Shown in pieces: positions 39,520 to 47,472 of a stretch of 64,000 nucleotides of DNA. The stretch is from Curvibacter cyanobacteriorum (GTDB lineage Bacteria; Pseudomonadota; Gammaproteobacteria; Burkholderiales; Burkholderiaceae_C), in NCBI RefSeq assembly GCF_028649475.1, contig NZ_JAQSIP010000001.1, positions 1-64,000 of the forward strand, written 5' to 3'. Both the position numbers and the translations under genes were made by a program. The first letter of the stretch is position 1. Each line of letters starts with the position of its first letter. The notes beneath the pieces were generated by a model. It ran no database searches. It worked only from the letters and a program-made list of their open reading frames with translations, and was not told the DNA's origin.

Positions 39520-40659
39520 ATGGACATTCACCAACCCCTCACCTTGCTGGGCGGCCTGACGCCCCAGCAATTCATGAAACGCCATTGGCAGAAAAAGCCG
39601 TTGCTGGTGCGCCAGGCGGTGCCGGGCTTCCAGCCCCTGCTCGAGCGCGGCGAGTTGTTTGAGCTGGCCGCCAGCGAGGCGGTGGAGTCGCGCCTGGTGC
39701 GCAACACCCAGCCGGGCTGGGCTGTGCGCTCGGGGCCGCTGCCACGCCGCAGCCTGCCGCCGCTGAGCCAGCCCGACTGGACCCTGCTGGTGCAAGGGGT
39801 GGACCTGCACGACGAAGCCGTGCACCACCTGATGCAAGGCTTCCGCTTTGTGCCTGACGCGCGCCTGGACGATCTGATGATCAGCTACGCCACCCCCGGG
39901 GGCGGCGTGGGCCCGCACTTTGACAGCTACGACGTGTTCCTGCTGCAGGCCCATGGCCGCCGCCGCTGGCGCATCGGTCGCCAAAAGGACCTGAGCCTGC
40001 GCGACGACACACCGCTCAAGGTGCTGGCGCATTTCGAGCCCGAAGAAGAGTTTGTGCTCGAGCCCGGCGACATGCTGTACCTGCCGCCGCGCTACGCCCA
40101 CGATGGCATCGCTGAAGACGAGTGCATGACCTACTCGATTGGCTTTCGCTCGCCCAAGCGCGACGAACTGGCGCGCGAGGTGCTGCAGCGCCTGGCCGAG
40201 GACGCCGAGGACCTGGCCGGTGACGGCCTCTACCGCGACCCGACCCAGCCCGCGGTGGCCGACCCCGCCGCCATCCCTGAGGACCTGCACCTGTTCGCGG
40301 CCGACGCCCTGCAACGGGTCCTGAACGACCCCGATGCACTGGCCCGCGTGATTGGTGAGTACCTGACCGAGCCCAAGGCCCAGGTCTGGTTTGACAGCCA
40401 GGAGGACGGCGCAGCACCGGTCCTGACCCAGGGCGTGCGCCTGGACCGCCGCACCCGCATGTTGCACGACGAGCGCCATGTGTTCATCAACGGCGAGGGC
40501 TTCCGGGCCGCTGGCCGCGACGCCACGCTGATGCGCCAACTGGCCAGCCTGCGCGTGTTGGGTGGCAAGGACGTGGCCCGCCTCAGTGCGGGCGCGCGTG
40601 AATTGCTGTTGGAATGGTGCCAGGCCGGTTGGCTGCACCCCATCCCGCCTCAGGTGTGA
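39520..40659 (+). CDS. roxA: Ribosomal protein arginine hydroxylase, RoxA/YcfD-like (JmjC cupin)
   Basis: A 2-oxoglutarate/Fe(II) oxygenase of the YcfD family, which hydroxylates an arginine of ribosomal protein L16. It has 379 residues. Iron ligands are His and Asp in GPHFDSYDVFLLQ and the later His in PPRYAHDGIAED; GRRRWRIG lies between. The start is ATG 39520; the upstream part of the open frame lies in the divergent promoter region. A small unknown gene follows after 4 bases. Identity of the ribosomal target is inferred from the family. Confidence 0.9.
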   Translation: MDIHQPLTLLGGLTPQQFMKRHWQKKPLLVRQAVPGFQPLLERGELFELAASEAVESRLVRNTQPGWAVRSGPLPRRSLPPLSQPDWTLLVQGVDLHDEAVHHLMQGFRFVPDARLDDLMISYATPGGGVGPHFDSYDVFLLQAHGRRRWRIGRQKDLSLRDDTPLKVLAHFEPEEEFVLEPGDMLYLPPRYAHDGIAEDECMTYSIGFRSPKRDELAREVLQRLAEDAEDLAGDGLYRDPTQPAVADPAAIPEDLHLFAADALQRVLNDPDALARVIGEYLTEPKAQVWFDSQEDGAAPVLTQGVRLDRRTRMLHDERHVFINGEGFRAAGRDATLMRQLASLRVLGGKDVARLSAGARELLLEWCQAGWLHPIPPQV

Positions 40660-40663
40660 CGCC

Positions 40664-41185
40664 ATGACCCCGGTCCTGCCCCCCACTGGCGCCGACTGGC
40701 CGCCCGAGGCGCTGCAAGGGCGCTTTGAAGGCCGCGAGGCCTTTGCCGACCGCCTGCGATGGGCATTGGCCGAAGCCGCCCGCCTGGGCTGGCAGGAGAT
40801 GGTCTGGTGCGATGCGACGTTTGAAGACTGGCCGCTCGGGGAGCGCGTGGTGGCCGAGTCGCTGCAGGCCTGGTCGCGGGGAGGGCGTCGCCTGTGGCTG
40901 CTGGCCTGCCATTACGACGAGGTGCAACGCCGCCACGCGCGATTTGTCCAATGGCGGCGCACCTGGGACCACCTGATCGAGGCCCGGGCCTGCCGCCGGG
41001 CCGACCCGGGCGACCTGCCCAGCGCGCTGTGGAGCCCTGCCTGGATGATGCAGCGCCTGGATTTGCAGCGCAGCACGGGGGTGTGTTCGGTGCAGCCCGA
41101 ACGCCGGGTGCAGCTGCGTGAAACCTTGGACACCTGGTGGCGTCGCGGTTCGCCGGCATTCCCTGCTTCTGTGCTCGGGCTTTGA
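40664..41185 (+). CDS. Conserved hypothetical protein coupled to roxA
   Basis: A 173-residue soluble protein I do not recognise by domain. It is rich in Trp and Arg (WQEMVWCDATFEDWPLG, WSRGGRRLWLLACHYDEV, RFVQWRRTWDHLIEARACRR), with no signal peptide or membrane segment. It starts 4 bases after the roxA stop, so translation is almost certainly coupled. This suggests a role near ribosome modification or simply co-expression. The AxxxCHYDEVxRRHxRFxxWRxxWxH spacing looks like a conserved functional block. Confidence 0.75.
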   Translation: MTPVLPPTGADWPPEALQGRFEGREAFADRLRWALAEAARLGWQEMVWCDATFEDWPLGERVVAESLQAWSRGGRRLWLLACHYDEVQRRHARFVQWRRTWDHLIEARACRRADPGDLPSALWSPAWMMQRLDLQRSTGVCSVQPERRVQLRETLDTWWRRGSPAFPASVLGL

Positions 41186-41303
41186 CGTCATTCCAGACCA
41201 AGCGGTCAGCTTTTGACTCTAATCATGCAAAAGTGCACTTAAAAGTTCTTCAATTCTTTACAAATTTGACACACATCATCGGGTTTTGTCCGCCTGTCAG
41301 TGT

Positions 41304-41333
41304 TTGTTGGGATTGACGAATACCTCCTATAAT
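41304..41333 (+). promoter_or_regulatory. Promoter of Ala/Pro-rich lipoprotein gene
   Basis: A perfect TATAAT (41328-41333) with TTGTTG 18 bases upstream (41304-41309). Transcription would start near 41340, leaving a leader of about 105 bases before the ATG. Confidence 0.65.
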
Positions 41334-41444
41334 TTGCAGTTGAGTGAAATTTGCGCGGCATTCGTACAGCGCTCGCTCAGCCGGGCAGTTCGGCTTGGAC
41401 CGTTCGGCAACCGGAATTCTCTCTATCCAACAAGGAAACTTGAC

Positions 41445-41711
41445 ATGAAGAAATCGCTCGTTTTGGCAACCCTGATTGCCGCTGCCGCCCTCGCCGCCTG
41501 CGGCAAGAAGGAAGAACCCGCTGCTGCTCCCGCACCGGCTCCCGCTGCTGCTCCGGCTCCCGCCGCTGAAGCGCCGGCCGCTCCCGCTGCTGCCCCCGCC
41601 GCTGACGCTGGCACCGCCACCACCGCTCCGGCTCCGGCTGCTGCTCCGGCCGCTGACGCTGCTGCTGACGCCGCCAAGAAGGCTGCTGAAGACGCTGCTG
41701 CCAAGAAGTAA
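41445..41711 (+). CDS. Small Ala/Pro-rich lipoprotein
   Basis: An 88-residue lipoprotein: signal MKKSLVLATLIAAAALAAC with lipobox LAAC, then GKKEEPA and about 65 residues made almost only of Ala and Pro with a charged Ala/Lys/Asp tail (DAAKKAAEDAAAKK). The tail could form a helix or bind peptidoglycan by charge. CAAGGAAAC precedes the ATG. It has a strong promoter with a long leader and an intrinsic terminator, so it is a monocistronic and probably highly expressed gene. Function unknown. Confidence 0.85.
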   Translation: MKKSLVLATLIAAAALAACGKKEEPAAAPAPAPAAAPAPAAEAPAAPAAAPAADAGTATTAPAPAAAPAADAAADAAKKAAEDAAAKK

Positions 41712-41731
41712 TTTCTTCGCGATCGCATGAG

Positions 41732-41755
41732 AAGCCACCTTCGGGTGGCTTTTTG
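41732..41755 (+). terminator. Terminator after Ala/Pro-rich lipoprotein
   Basis: AGCCACC pairs with GGTGGCT over a TTCG loop, followed by TTTTGTTTT. Confidence 0.92.
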
Positions 41756-41836
41756 TTTTGGGGCGCTGCATCAGCCCCGCTCAGGTCTTTCGGGGGCCCT
41801 GGGTGGTGCAGGGCCGGGGCGGGCGGCCCGCTGCGC

Positions 41837-41842
41837 TAGCAT
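41837..41842 (+). promoter_or_regulatory. -10-like box before SRAP gene, leaderless geometry
   Basis: TAGCAT, 7 bases before the ATG at 41850. No Shine-Dalgarno. Confidence 0.35.
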
Positions 41843-41849
41843 GCCGGGC

Positions 41850-42632
41850 ATGACAGTCCAATTTGAGAGCGTTCACGCTGCCGATCTTTTTCCGCTGGCC
41901 TTCGGTGTGCCGGCCCCCGAGCAGGGCTTGCCACGCACCCTGCGCCCCCGAATGGTGGGGGCCTTCATCTGCCGTGAGCTGCCTGCGGTCGCCGCGGCGG
42001 CTGACCCCTCAGCGCCTCGGGCGGGGGATCCAGTCACCCCGGCGGCAGGCGACCCCGTGGTCACGTCCGCCGCCGCGCCCTCACTGGCCGGGGCGGCGGG
42101 CGAAGCGCAGCCCCCGTCGGGTGGGCGGGTGCTGCGCTTGGGGCAGTTTGGTCTGGTGCCGTCCTGGGTCAAGTCGGCATCGGATGCGCGTTTGCGTTCG
42201 CCCAAGCTCGTCAATGCGCGGTCCGAGACGGTCAGCACCTCGAACAACTTCCGCGAGGCTTGGCTCAACGCGCAGCGCTGCATTGTGCCGATGATGGCTT
42301 TTTTCGAGGACGACCTGCGCAGTGGTCAGGCGGTGTCCACGCGCATCGCCCGCGTCGACGGCAAGCCCATGGGGGTGGCCGGCCTGTGGGCGCAATGGAA
42401 CGGGCCGGGCGGCGAGCCCATCACCAGCTTCACCCTGCTCACCGTCAATGCCAACAGCCATGCCTTGATGCACCGCTACCAACACCCGGGCACTGAAAAG
42501 CGCATGCCTGCCATCCTCAATGAGGGCGCGTATGAGGCTTGGTTGACCGCCCCGCCTGACAAGGCGCGTGAGTTCATGCGCGCGTACCCCGCCAACTGGT
42601 TGCTGGCCAATCCGGTGCAAAAGGGCAAGTGA
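41850..42632 (+). CDS. SRAP domain protein (YedK/HMCES family) lacking Cys2
   Basis: A 260-residue protein of the SOS-response-associated peptidase family, whose members crosslink to abasic sites in single-stranded DNA. Family residues kept are NARSETV, the Glu in IVPMMAFFEDD (usually GFYEW), and a His before RMPAIL. The N-terminal MCGR or MCT, whose Cys2 forms the DNA crosslink, is missing: both possible starts give MPGM (41841) or MTVQ (41850). An Ala/Pro insertion of about 45 residues follows near residue 37. It may be inactive in crosslinking or have another role. ATG 41850 is preferred by the TAGCAT spacing. Confidence 0.75.
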   Translation: MTVQFESVHAADLFPLAFGVPAPEQGLPRTLRPRMVGAFICRELPAVAAAADPSAPRAGDPVTPAAGDPVVTSAAAPSLAGAAGEAQPPSGGRVLRLGQFGLVPSWVKSASDARLRSPKLVNARSETVSTSNNFREAWLNAQRCIVPMMAFFEDDLRSGQAVSTRIARVDGKPMGVAGLWAQWNGPGGEPITSFTLLTVNANSHALMHRYQHPGTEKRMPAILNEGAYEAWLTAPPDKAREFMRAYPANWLLANPVQKGK

Positions 42633-42675
42633 GCGGTGCCGGGTGGGCGGGGCGCGGGGCGACCCGGTGCGGCGT

Positions 42676-43449
42676 TCAGACGCTGATCCAGTCGGTCCCG
42701 GTGACCGGGCTGGCGATGCCCACCTGCTCGGGCGGCCAGCCCAGCGCCTCGCCCAGCCGTTGTTGCACCAGCGCGGGCTGGTTGTTCTGTTCGCTCAGGT
42801 GCGCCGCCACCACCTGGCGCAGACCCGGGTGCTGCAGCTGGCGCAGGGCCTGTGCGGTGCTGTTGTTTTCGAGGTGGCCCCAAGGGCCACTGATGCGGCG
42901 CTTGAGGAAGGGCGGGTAGCGCGACTGGCTGAGCAGGTCTGCATCGTGGTTGGCCTCCATCAGCAGCGCATGGCAACCCGCGAGCTGCTGGAGCACATGC
43001 GGGCTCACATGGCCCAGGTCGGTCAGCAGACCGAGCCGCACCACGCCGTCCTCGCAGCGCAGCTGCAGGGGTTCACGCGCATCGTGCGGGACGGTGAAGG
43101 GGTGCAGGGCCATGGGCCCGAAATCGATCGGCACCTGATCGCGCGCCAGGCGCAGGCGGTCACCCAGGTCAGGTTCCCCCAGCGCCAGCCAGGTGCCTTC
43201 GCTCATCCAGACCGGCAGGCTGTGGCGGGCTGAAAAGCCCAGCGCACAGCCGATGTGGTCCGAGTGTTCGTGGGTGATGAACAGGCCGTGCAGGTCGCTG
43301 GCCTGCAGCCCGGCGTGGGCCAGGCGCTGCGTCAGCTGCCGCAGTCCCAGCCCGCAGTCCACCAGCAGGCGCCGGCAACCGGCCCCTTGGCCGGCCTCGA
43401 CGACCGTGGCGTTGCCGGTGCTGCCGCTGGCCAGGTTCTTGAAGCGCAT
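42676..43449 (-). CDS. MBL-fold metallo-hydrolase (YycJ/WalJ-like)
   Basis: A 257-residue metallo-beta-lactamase-fold protein. The opening MRFKNLASGSTGNATVVEAG and the metal motif THEHSDHIG (about residues 59-67) match the YycJ/WalJ-like group, proposed to act on nucleic acids such as 5' exonucleases. Further ligands are GLLTDLGHVS and MEANHDADLL. It follows bamC but behind a strong terminator, so it should have its own promoter. Substrate is unknown. Confidence 0.88.
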   Translation of the reverse strand: MRFKNLASGSTGNATVVEAGQGAGCRRLLVDCGLGLRQLTQRLAHAGLQASDLHGLFITHEHSDHIGCALGFSARHSLPVWMSEGTWLALGEPDLGDRLRLARDQVPIDFGPMALHPFTVPHDAREPLQLRCEDGVVRLGLLTDLGHVSPHVLQQLAGCHALLMEANHDADLLSQSRYPPFLKRRISGPWGHLENNSTAQALRQLQHPGLRQVVAAHLSEQNNQPALVQQRLGEALGWPPEQVGIASPVTGTDWISV

Positions 43450-43476
43450 CGGGTGGGTTCAGGGCGGAGTCGGGGC

Positions 43477-43505
43477 AAAAAAAAGCAGGCCACCGATGGG
43501 CCTGC
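43477..43505 (-). terminator. Terminator after bamC
   Basis: On the minus strand GCAGGCC pairs with GGCCTGC around 7 bases and is followed by eight T. It closes the dapA-bamC transcript. Confidence 0.9.
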
Positions 43506-43574
43506 CCGGGGAGCCGTCGCACCCGGCCGCCGGCAGAGGCGCCAGTGGCGCTTCTGCGGCGTCCGCAGCGGGCT

Positions 43575-44684
43575 TTATTTCAGGTCCTCCACCAGCACCT
43601 TGACAATGCGCTGGGCATTGGCCGAGGTGTCTGGTGCCCCGTTGGCGTCCAGCACCGACACGGTGGTCTGGTTGCCAGCGCTGCGAACGGCGATCTGGTA
43701 CTTCAGCGGCGCGGCGTTCTTGTCCGAGCTGCTGAACATCTTGCTGAACAGGCTGGGTTCCTTCTTGTCCGGGTTCGGCGCCACGTAGCGCACGAAGTAC
43801 AGGCCCTTGGCGCGGTCACGGTCTTCGACGGTGAAGCCCGTGCGGTCCAGCGTCAGGCCGACGCGGCGCCAGGCGCGGTCAAAGCCGTCTTCCAGTTGCA
43901 CGGCCGGCAGGTTGTTGACTTCGATGGCGCGTGCTTGCACTGCGACGGGGGCCGCCGCGGTTTGCTGACGGGCTTGCTCCTGGCTCACGCCGCCCAGCTT
44001 GAGCATCAGGCGACGCAGGAATTCGGCTTCGAGCTCGGGGTCGCTCGGGCGCGGTTGCCAGGCCGTTTGAGCGGTTTCCTTGTTGTTGGTGGTGTAGGTT
44101 TCCACCATGCCGCGGTGGCTGATGTAGATCTCGGTGCTGCCGTCGGCGCCGCGTTCGAGGCGGGTGCGGAAGCGGTCGCGTTCGCCGGTGTCGTACAGCG
44201 AGTCGATCACCTTGCCCAGGGTGTTGCGGATCCAGTCTTGCGGCAGCTTGGCGCGGTTCTCGGCCCAGTCGGTTTCCATGATGCCCAGCTTGGCGTCATC
44301 GAGCGTCAGGGCAAAGCCGTTCTCGGTCCAGAAGTCGGTCACCGGGGTCCAGAGTTGGTCGGCCGGGCGCTTGACCACCAGCCAACGCTGGTTGCCCGAG
44401 CGTTCCACGCGCACATCACCCAGCGTGCTGGCGGCGGTTTGGCCGCCGGCTGCCTGGTTTTTGCTGGTGGTCGCTGCCTGGTAGCTGTTGGCCGACACCG
44501 GGCCACTGCCCAGGGCGTAACGGGTGTCCCCCGACAGCTGGGTCAGGTCCGGCGGGATCTCGAGGGTCGGGGCGCGCGTGGCGCTCTTGTAGTTGATCTT
44601 GTCGCCGTCCAGCGACGAGCAGGCCGACAGCACGACAGACAGGCTCAACAGGCTGCACAGGCCCAGTCGTTTGAATTGGGTCAC
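43575..44684 (-). CDS. bamC: Outer membrane assembly lipoprotein BamC
   Basis: BamC is a lipoprotein of the BAM complex that inserts beta-barrels into the outer membrane. It has 369 residues: a lipoprotein signal ending LSAC (about residue 22), the extended N-terminal segment INYKSATRAPTLEIPPDL that contacts BamD in E. coli, and two helix-grip domains. GTG 44684 is used because GGAAGG lies 7 bases upstream. It follows dapA by 51 bases, the same order as in E. coli. Confidence 0.93.
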   Translation of the reverse strand: MTQFKRLGLCSLLSLSVVLSACSSLDGDKINYKSATRAPTLEIPPDLTQLSGDTRYALGSGPVSANSYQAATTSKNQAAGGQTAASTLGDVRVERSGNQRWLVVKRPADQLWTPVTDFWTENGFALTLDDAKLGIMETDWAENRAKLPQDWIRNTLGKVIDSLYDTGERDRFRTRLERGADGSTEIYISHRGMVETYTTNNKETAQTAWQPRPSDPELEAEFLRRLMLKLGGVSQEQARQQTAAAPVAVQARAIEVNNLPAVQLEDGFDRAWRRVGLTLDRTGFTVEDRDRAKGLYFVRYVAPNPDKKEPSLFSKMFSSSDKNAAPLKYQIAVRSAGNQTTVSVLDANGAPDTSANAQRIVKVLVEDLK

Positions 44685-44735
44685 AGGGGGTCCTTCCAAG
44701 GCAGGAATGGGGTGTCGGATCAGCAAGGGTTCAGG

Positions 44736-45632
44736 TCAGAGCAGGCCGCTGGCGCGCAGGGCTGCTTCCACCACGGGCTCGTTGGCGGGGGTCAGCTCGG
44801 TCATCGGCAGGCGCATCGCACCGCCGCACAGACCCAGGCGCTTCATGGCCCACTTGACGGGGATCGGGTTGGCTTCGACGAACAGGTTCTTGTGCACGGG
44901 CATCAGCTTGAACTGAATCTCCATGGCCCGCTTCACATCGCCCGCGATGGCGGCCATGCACAGCTCGTGCATCAGGCGCGGCGCGATGTTGGCGCTCACG
45001 CTGATGTTGCCTTGACCGCCGCACAGCATCAGGGCGACCGCGGTGGGGTCATCACCCGAGTAGATGGCGAAGCCCTTGGGCACATCGCGGATCAGCCATT
45101 GGGCACGTTCGATGTTGCCCGTGGCTTCCTTGATGCCGACGATGCCGGGCACCTGGGCCAGGCGCAGCACGGTGTCGTGCGCCATGTCGGCCACCGATCG
45201 GCCGGGCACGTTGTACAGCACGGTCGGCAGGTCACCCACGGCCTCGGCGATGGCCTTGAAGTGGCGGTACTGGCCTTCCTGGGTGGGCTTGTTGTAGTAG
45301 GGCACGACCTGCAGTTGGCAGTCGGCACCCACACCGCGGGCGAACTTGGCCAATTCGATGGCTTCTGCCGTCGAGTTGGCGCCGCAGCCGGCCATGATGG
45401 GCACGCGCTTGGCGGCCTGTTCCACGGACACGCGAATGATCTCGCAGTGCTCCTCGACGTTGACCGTCGGCGATTCCCCGGTGGTGCCCACGACACCGAT
45501 GCAATCGGTGCCTTCGGCAATGTGCCAGTCGATCAGTTTGCGCAGGGTGGGGTAGTCCACGCTGCCGTCTTCGTGCATCGGAGTCACCAGGGCGACGATG
45601 CTGCCTGTAATAGGGCCGGTTGGGGAGGTCAT
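44736..45632 (-). CDS. dapA: 4-hydroxy-tetrahydrodipicolinate synthase
   Basis: DapA condenses pyruvate with aspartate semialdehyde in lysine and diaminopimelate synthesis. It has 298 residues, a TIM barrel. Motifs are [14 protein letters not shown], the YNVPGRS tyrosine and the Schiff-base lysine in [16 protein letters not shown] box at 45661-45666 on the minus strand, 27 bases before the ATG, is the probable -10. bamC follows. Confidence 0.97.
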   Translation of the reverse strand: MTSPTGPITGSIVALVTPMHEDGSVDYPTLRKLIDWHIAEGTDCIGVVGTTGESPTVNVEEHCEIIRVSVEQAAKRVPIMAGCGANSTAEAIELAKFARGVGADCQLQVVPYYNKPTQEGQYRHFKAIAEAVGDLPTVLYNVPGRSVADMAHDTVLRLAQVPGIVGIKEATGNIERAQWLIRDVPKGFAIYSGDDPTAVALMLCGGQGNISVSANIAPRLMHELCMAAIAGDVKRAMEIQFKLMPVHKNLFVEANPIPVKWAMKRLGLCGGAMRLPMTELTPANEPVVEAALRASGLL

Positions 45633-45688
45633 GTCCGCAGTCTCAAACGGTAAAAGAGCATTCTAACTAGGCTGCCGGTTCCCGTGAC

Positions 45689-46408
45689 TCAGCCCGGGGG
45701 CGCCGACAGGGGCGTCAAGGGGTAACGCACGGGCAGGCTGTTTGGTTGTCCGGGCGGCCGCACAGCGCACAAACGCTGCAAAAAGCGATCGGGCGCCGCC
45801 TCAAACCCCGCCTCGTAGGCCACCAGGTCCAGGCCCGCGAAGGCCTGCAGCAACTCCGCCGGGCGCAATAAAAAGTCGGGCCGCGACGGCTTGCCCACGG
45901 TTTCGTTGCCCTGGGCGAAGGTCTCGTAAATGAGCACGCCGCCCTCGGCCAGGCTGGCCAGCAGCACCGGAAACAAGGGGCGCCACAGGTAATGGGTCAC
46001 CACCACCGCGTCAAAGGTGCGGCCCGCCAGGGGCCAGGGACCGCCCTCGATGTCGGCACACACGGCCTCGACGCCCGGGGGCAGGGCGGCCAGCGCCTCC
46101 GCCGACCGGTCCACCCCGGTCACAGGGTGCTGGCGAGTGGCAAACCAGCGGCTGTGGCGGCCCGTCCCGCAGGCGACATCGAGCACCCGCCCACCGGGGC
46201 GAACCAGGTGCGACCAGCGCTGAACCCAGTCCGATGGCTTGCCTGGGCCCGGGGCGTGGGGTGGGTGGAGGGGGTCGGCGGTCCGTGGCGCCCCCGGCTC
46301 GGGGAGCCGGGCGGCTGGATGCAAAGCGGGCGGGGTGGTCAAGGTGGGTGACAGGGGCAAGGGGGCCAGTGGGGGCGTGCGCCAGGTTTCAGTGATCGGG
46401 ACGCACAT
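45689..46408 (-). CDS. Class I SAM-dependent methyltransferase
   Basis: A 239-residue methyltransferase: motif I VLDVACGTGRHSRWFA, motif II DIEGGPWPL and FDAVVVTHYLWRPL. It resembles the TehB/Methyltransf_25 type. The first 55 or so residues are Pro-rich and poorly structured. Start 46408 overlaps the upstream dehydrogenase by 20 bases, so translation is likely coupled; a later start is possible because family similarity begins near residue 60. Substrate unknown. Confidence 0.82.
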   Translation of the reverse strand: MCVPITETWRTPPLAPLPLSPTLTTPPALHPAARLPEPGAPRTADPLHPPHAPGPGKPSDWVQRWSHLVRPGGRVLDVACGTGRHSRWFATRQHPVTGVDRSAEALAALPPGVEAVCADIEGGPWPLAGRTFDAVVVTHYLWRPLFPVLLASLAEGGVLIYETFAQGNETVGKPSRPDFLLRPAELLQAFAGLDLVAYEAGFEAAPDRFLQRLCAVRPPGQPNSLPVRYPLTPLSAPPG

Positions 46409-47204
46409 CGTCGTGCAGCGCCTTGAGGGCCAGTGTTTCGACCAGTCCGGGGGCAATCAGGCGCAACCAGCGCCCGAGTTTGCCTTGAGCGGTCATGACC
46501 ACGTCGCGGTCACGGCGTGCCAGCCCTTGCAGAATGAGGGCCGCGCAGCGTTCGACCGACATGGCTTTGTCTTCGCGCAGGCCACTGCGGCCCGCAGCTT
46601 GGCCCTGGGCGTTGTAGCCGTGGCGCCGGATGTCGGTCGCCACCACCCCGGGGTAGGCGGTGGTCACACTGACCCCCGAGGTCTTGAGCTCGGTGCGCAA
46701 GGCCTCAAAGAACCCGGTCATGGCGAACTTGGTCGCGCTGTAAGCGGTGCGACCGGGCACGCCAATCAGGCCCGCCAACGACGACACCGCCACCACGCTG
46801 CCGCGGGTGGCGCGCAGGTGGGGCAGCGCGGCGTGGGTGCACCAGACACTGCCCCAGAAGTTGATGCGCATCAGGTCCTCGTACCAGTGCAGGTCGTTCT
46901 CGGCCACCTCTTCAAACAGGGCGTGGGCCGACATGCCAGCGTTGTTGATCAGCACGTCCAGGCGACCAAAGCGCGCCACGGCGGCCTCGATCAGGTGACG
47001 GCAGGCGCTTTCATCGGACACATCGGTGCGCACCACCAGCGTGTCGCAGCCCTGGCTGGCGCACTGCAGTGCCACTTCATTGAGTTTGGCGGCGCTGCGC
47101 GCGGCCAACACCAGCGCCAGGCCCTTGCCGTGTTCCCGAGCCAGCTGGCGAGCGATTTCGGCCCCGATGCCGTCTGAGGCACCGGTCACGACCATCGTTT
47201 TCAT
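46389..47204 (-). CDS. Short-chain dehydrogenase/reductase
   Basis: A 271-residue classical SDR: cofactor motif TGASDGIGAEIA, NNAGMS, catalytic SSLAGLIGVPGRTAYSATK (Ser, Tyr, Lys all present) and PGVVATDI. The acidic-versus-basic choice after strand 2 (AARSAAKL) favours NADP. ATG 47204 has GGAAGGG six bases upstream and is preferred to the ATG at 47210. The substrate cannot be named. Confidence 0.9.
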   Translation of the reverse strand: MKTMVVTGASDGIGAEIARQLAREHGKGLALVLAARSAAKLNEVALQCASQGCDTLVVRTDVSDESACRHLIEAAVARFGRLDVLINNAGMSAHALFEEVAENDLHWYEDLMRINFWGSVWCTHAALPHLRATRGSVVAVSSLAGLIGVPGRTAYSATKFAMTGFFEALRTELKTSGVSVTTAYPGVVATDIRRHGYNAQGQAAGRSGLREDKAMSVERCAALILQGLARRDRDVVMTAQGKLGRWLRLIAPGLVETLALKALHDDVRPDH

Positions 47205-47267
47205 GAGCATCCCTTCCGCAAATGGGCAGGCCGGCTTCGGTGCCGGCCGGCGCCTTGCCGACCCGGC

Positions 47268-47465
47268 TCAGAAGCAGGCCCAAATCTGGTTCGAGAGTGT
47301 CAGTAAAAAGTCGGGCTGCGCATAGAGGGCAAATACCGCCAACAGCAGCAGCACCGCCACCAGGGTCAGGCCGGCGCGCAGACCCCACTGACGCAGGCCA
47401 GCGCCGACCGGTGTGGCCGATGCGCTCGGTCTCGGCGGGGCGGGGGCCAGGTCGGGGTGGGGCAT
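47268..47465 (-). CDS. Small single-helix membrane protein
   Basis: A 65-residue protein with a Pro/Ala N-region, one transmembrane helix (LTLVAVLLLLAVFALYA, about residues 33-49) and a short tail QPDFLLTLSNQIWACF. It begins 7 bases after the MFS stop on the same strand, which suggests a coupled accessory subunit. The tail with its terminal WACF looks deliberate rather than random. I recognise no named family. Confidence 0.65.
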   Translation of the reverse strand: MPHPDLAPAPPRPSASATPVGAGLRQWGLRAGLTLVAVLLLLAVFALYAQPDFLLTLSNQIWACF

Positions 47466-47472
47466 GGAGGCC

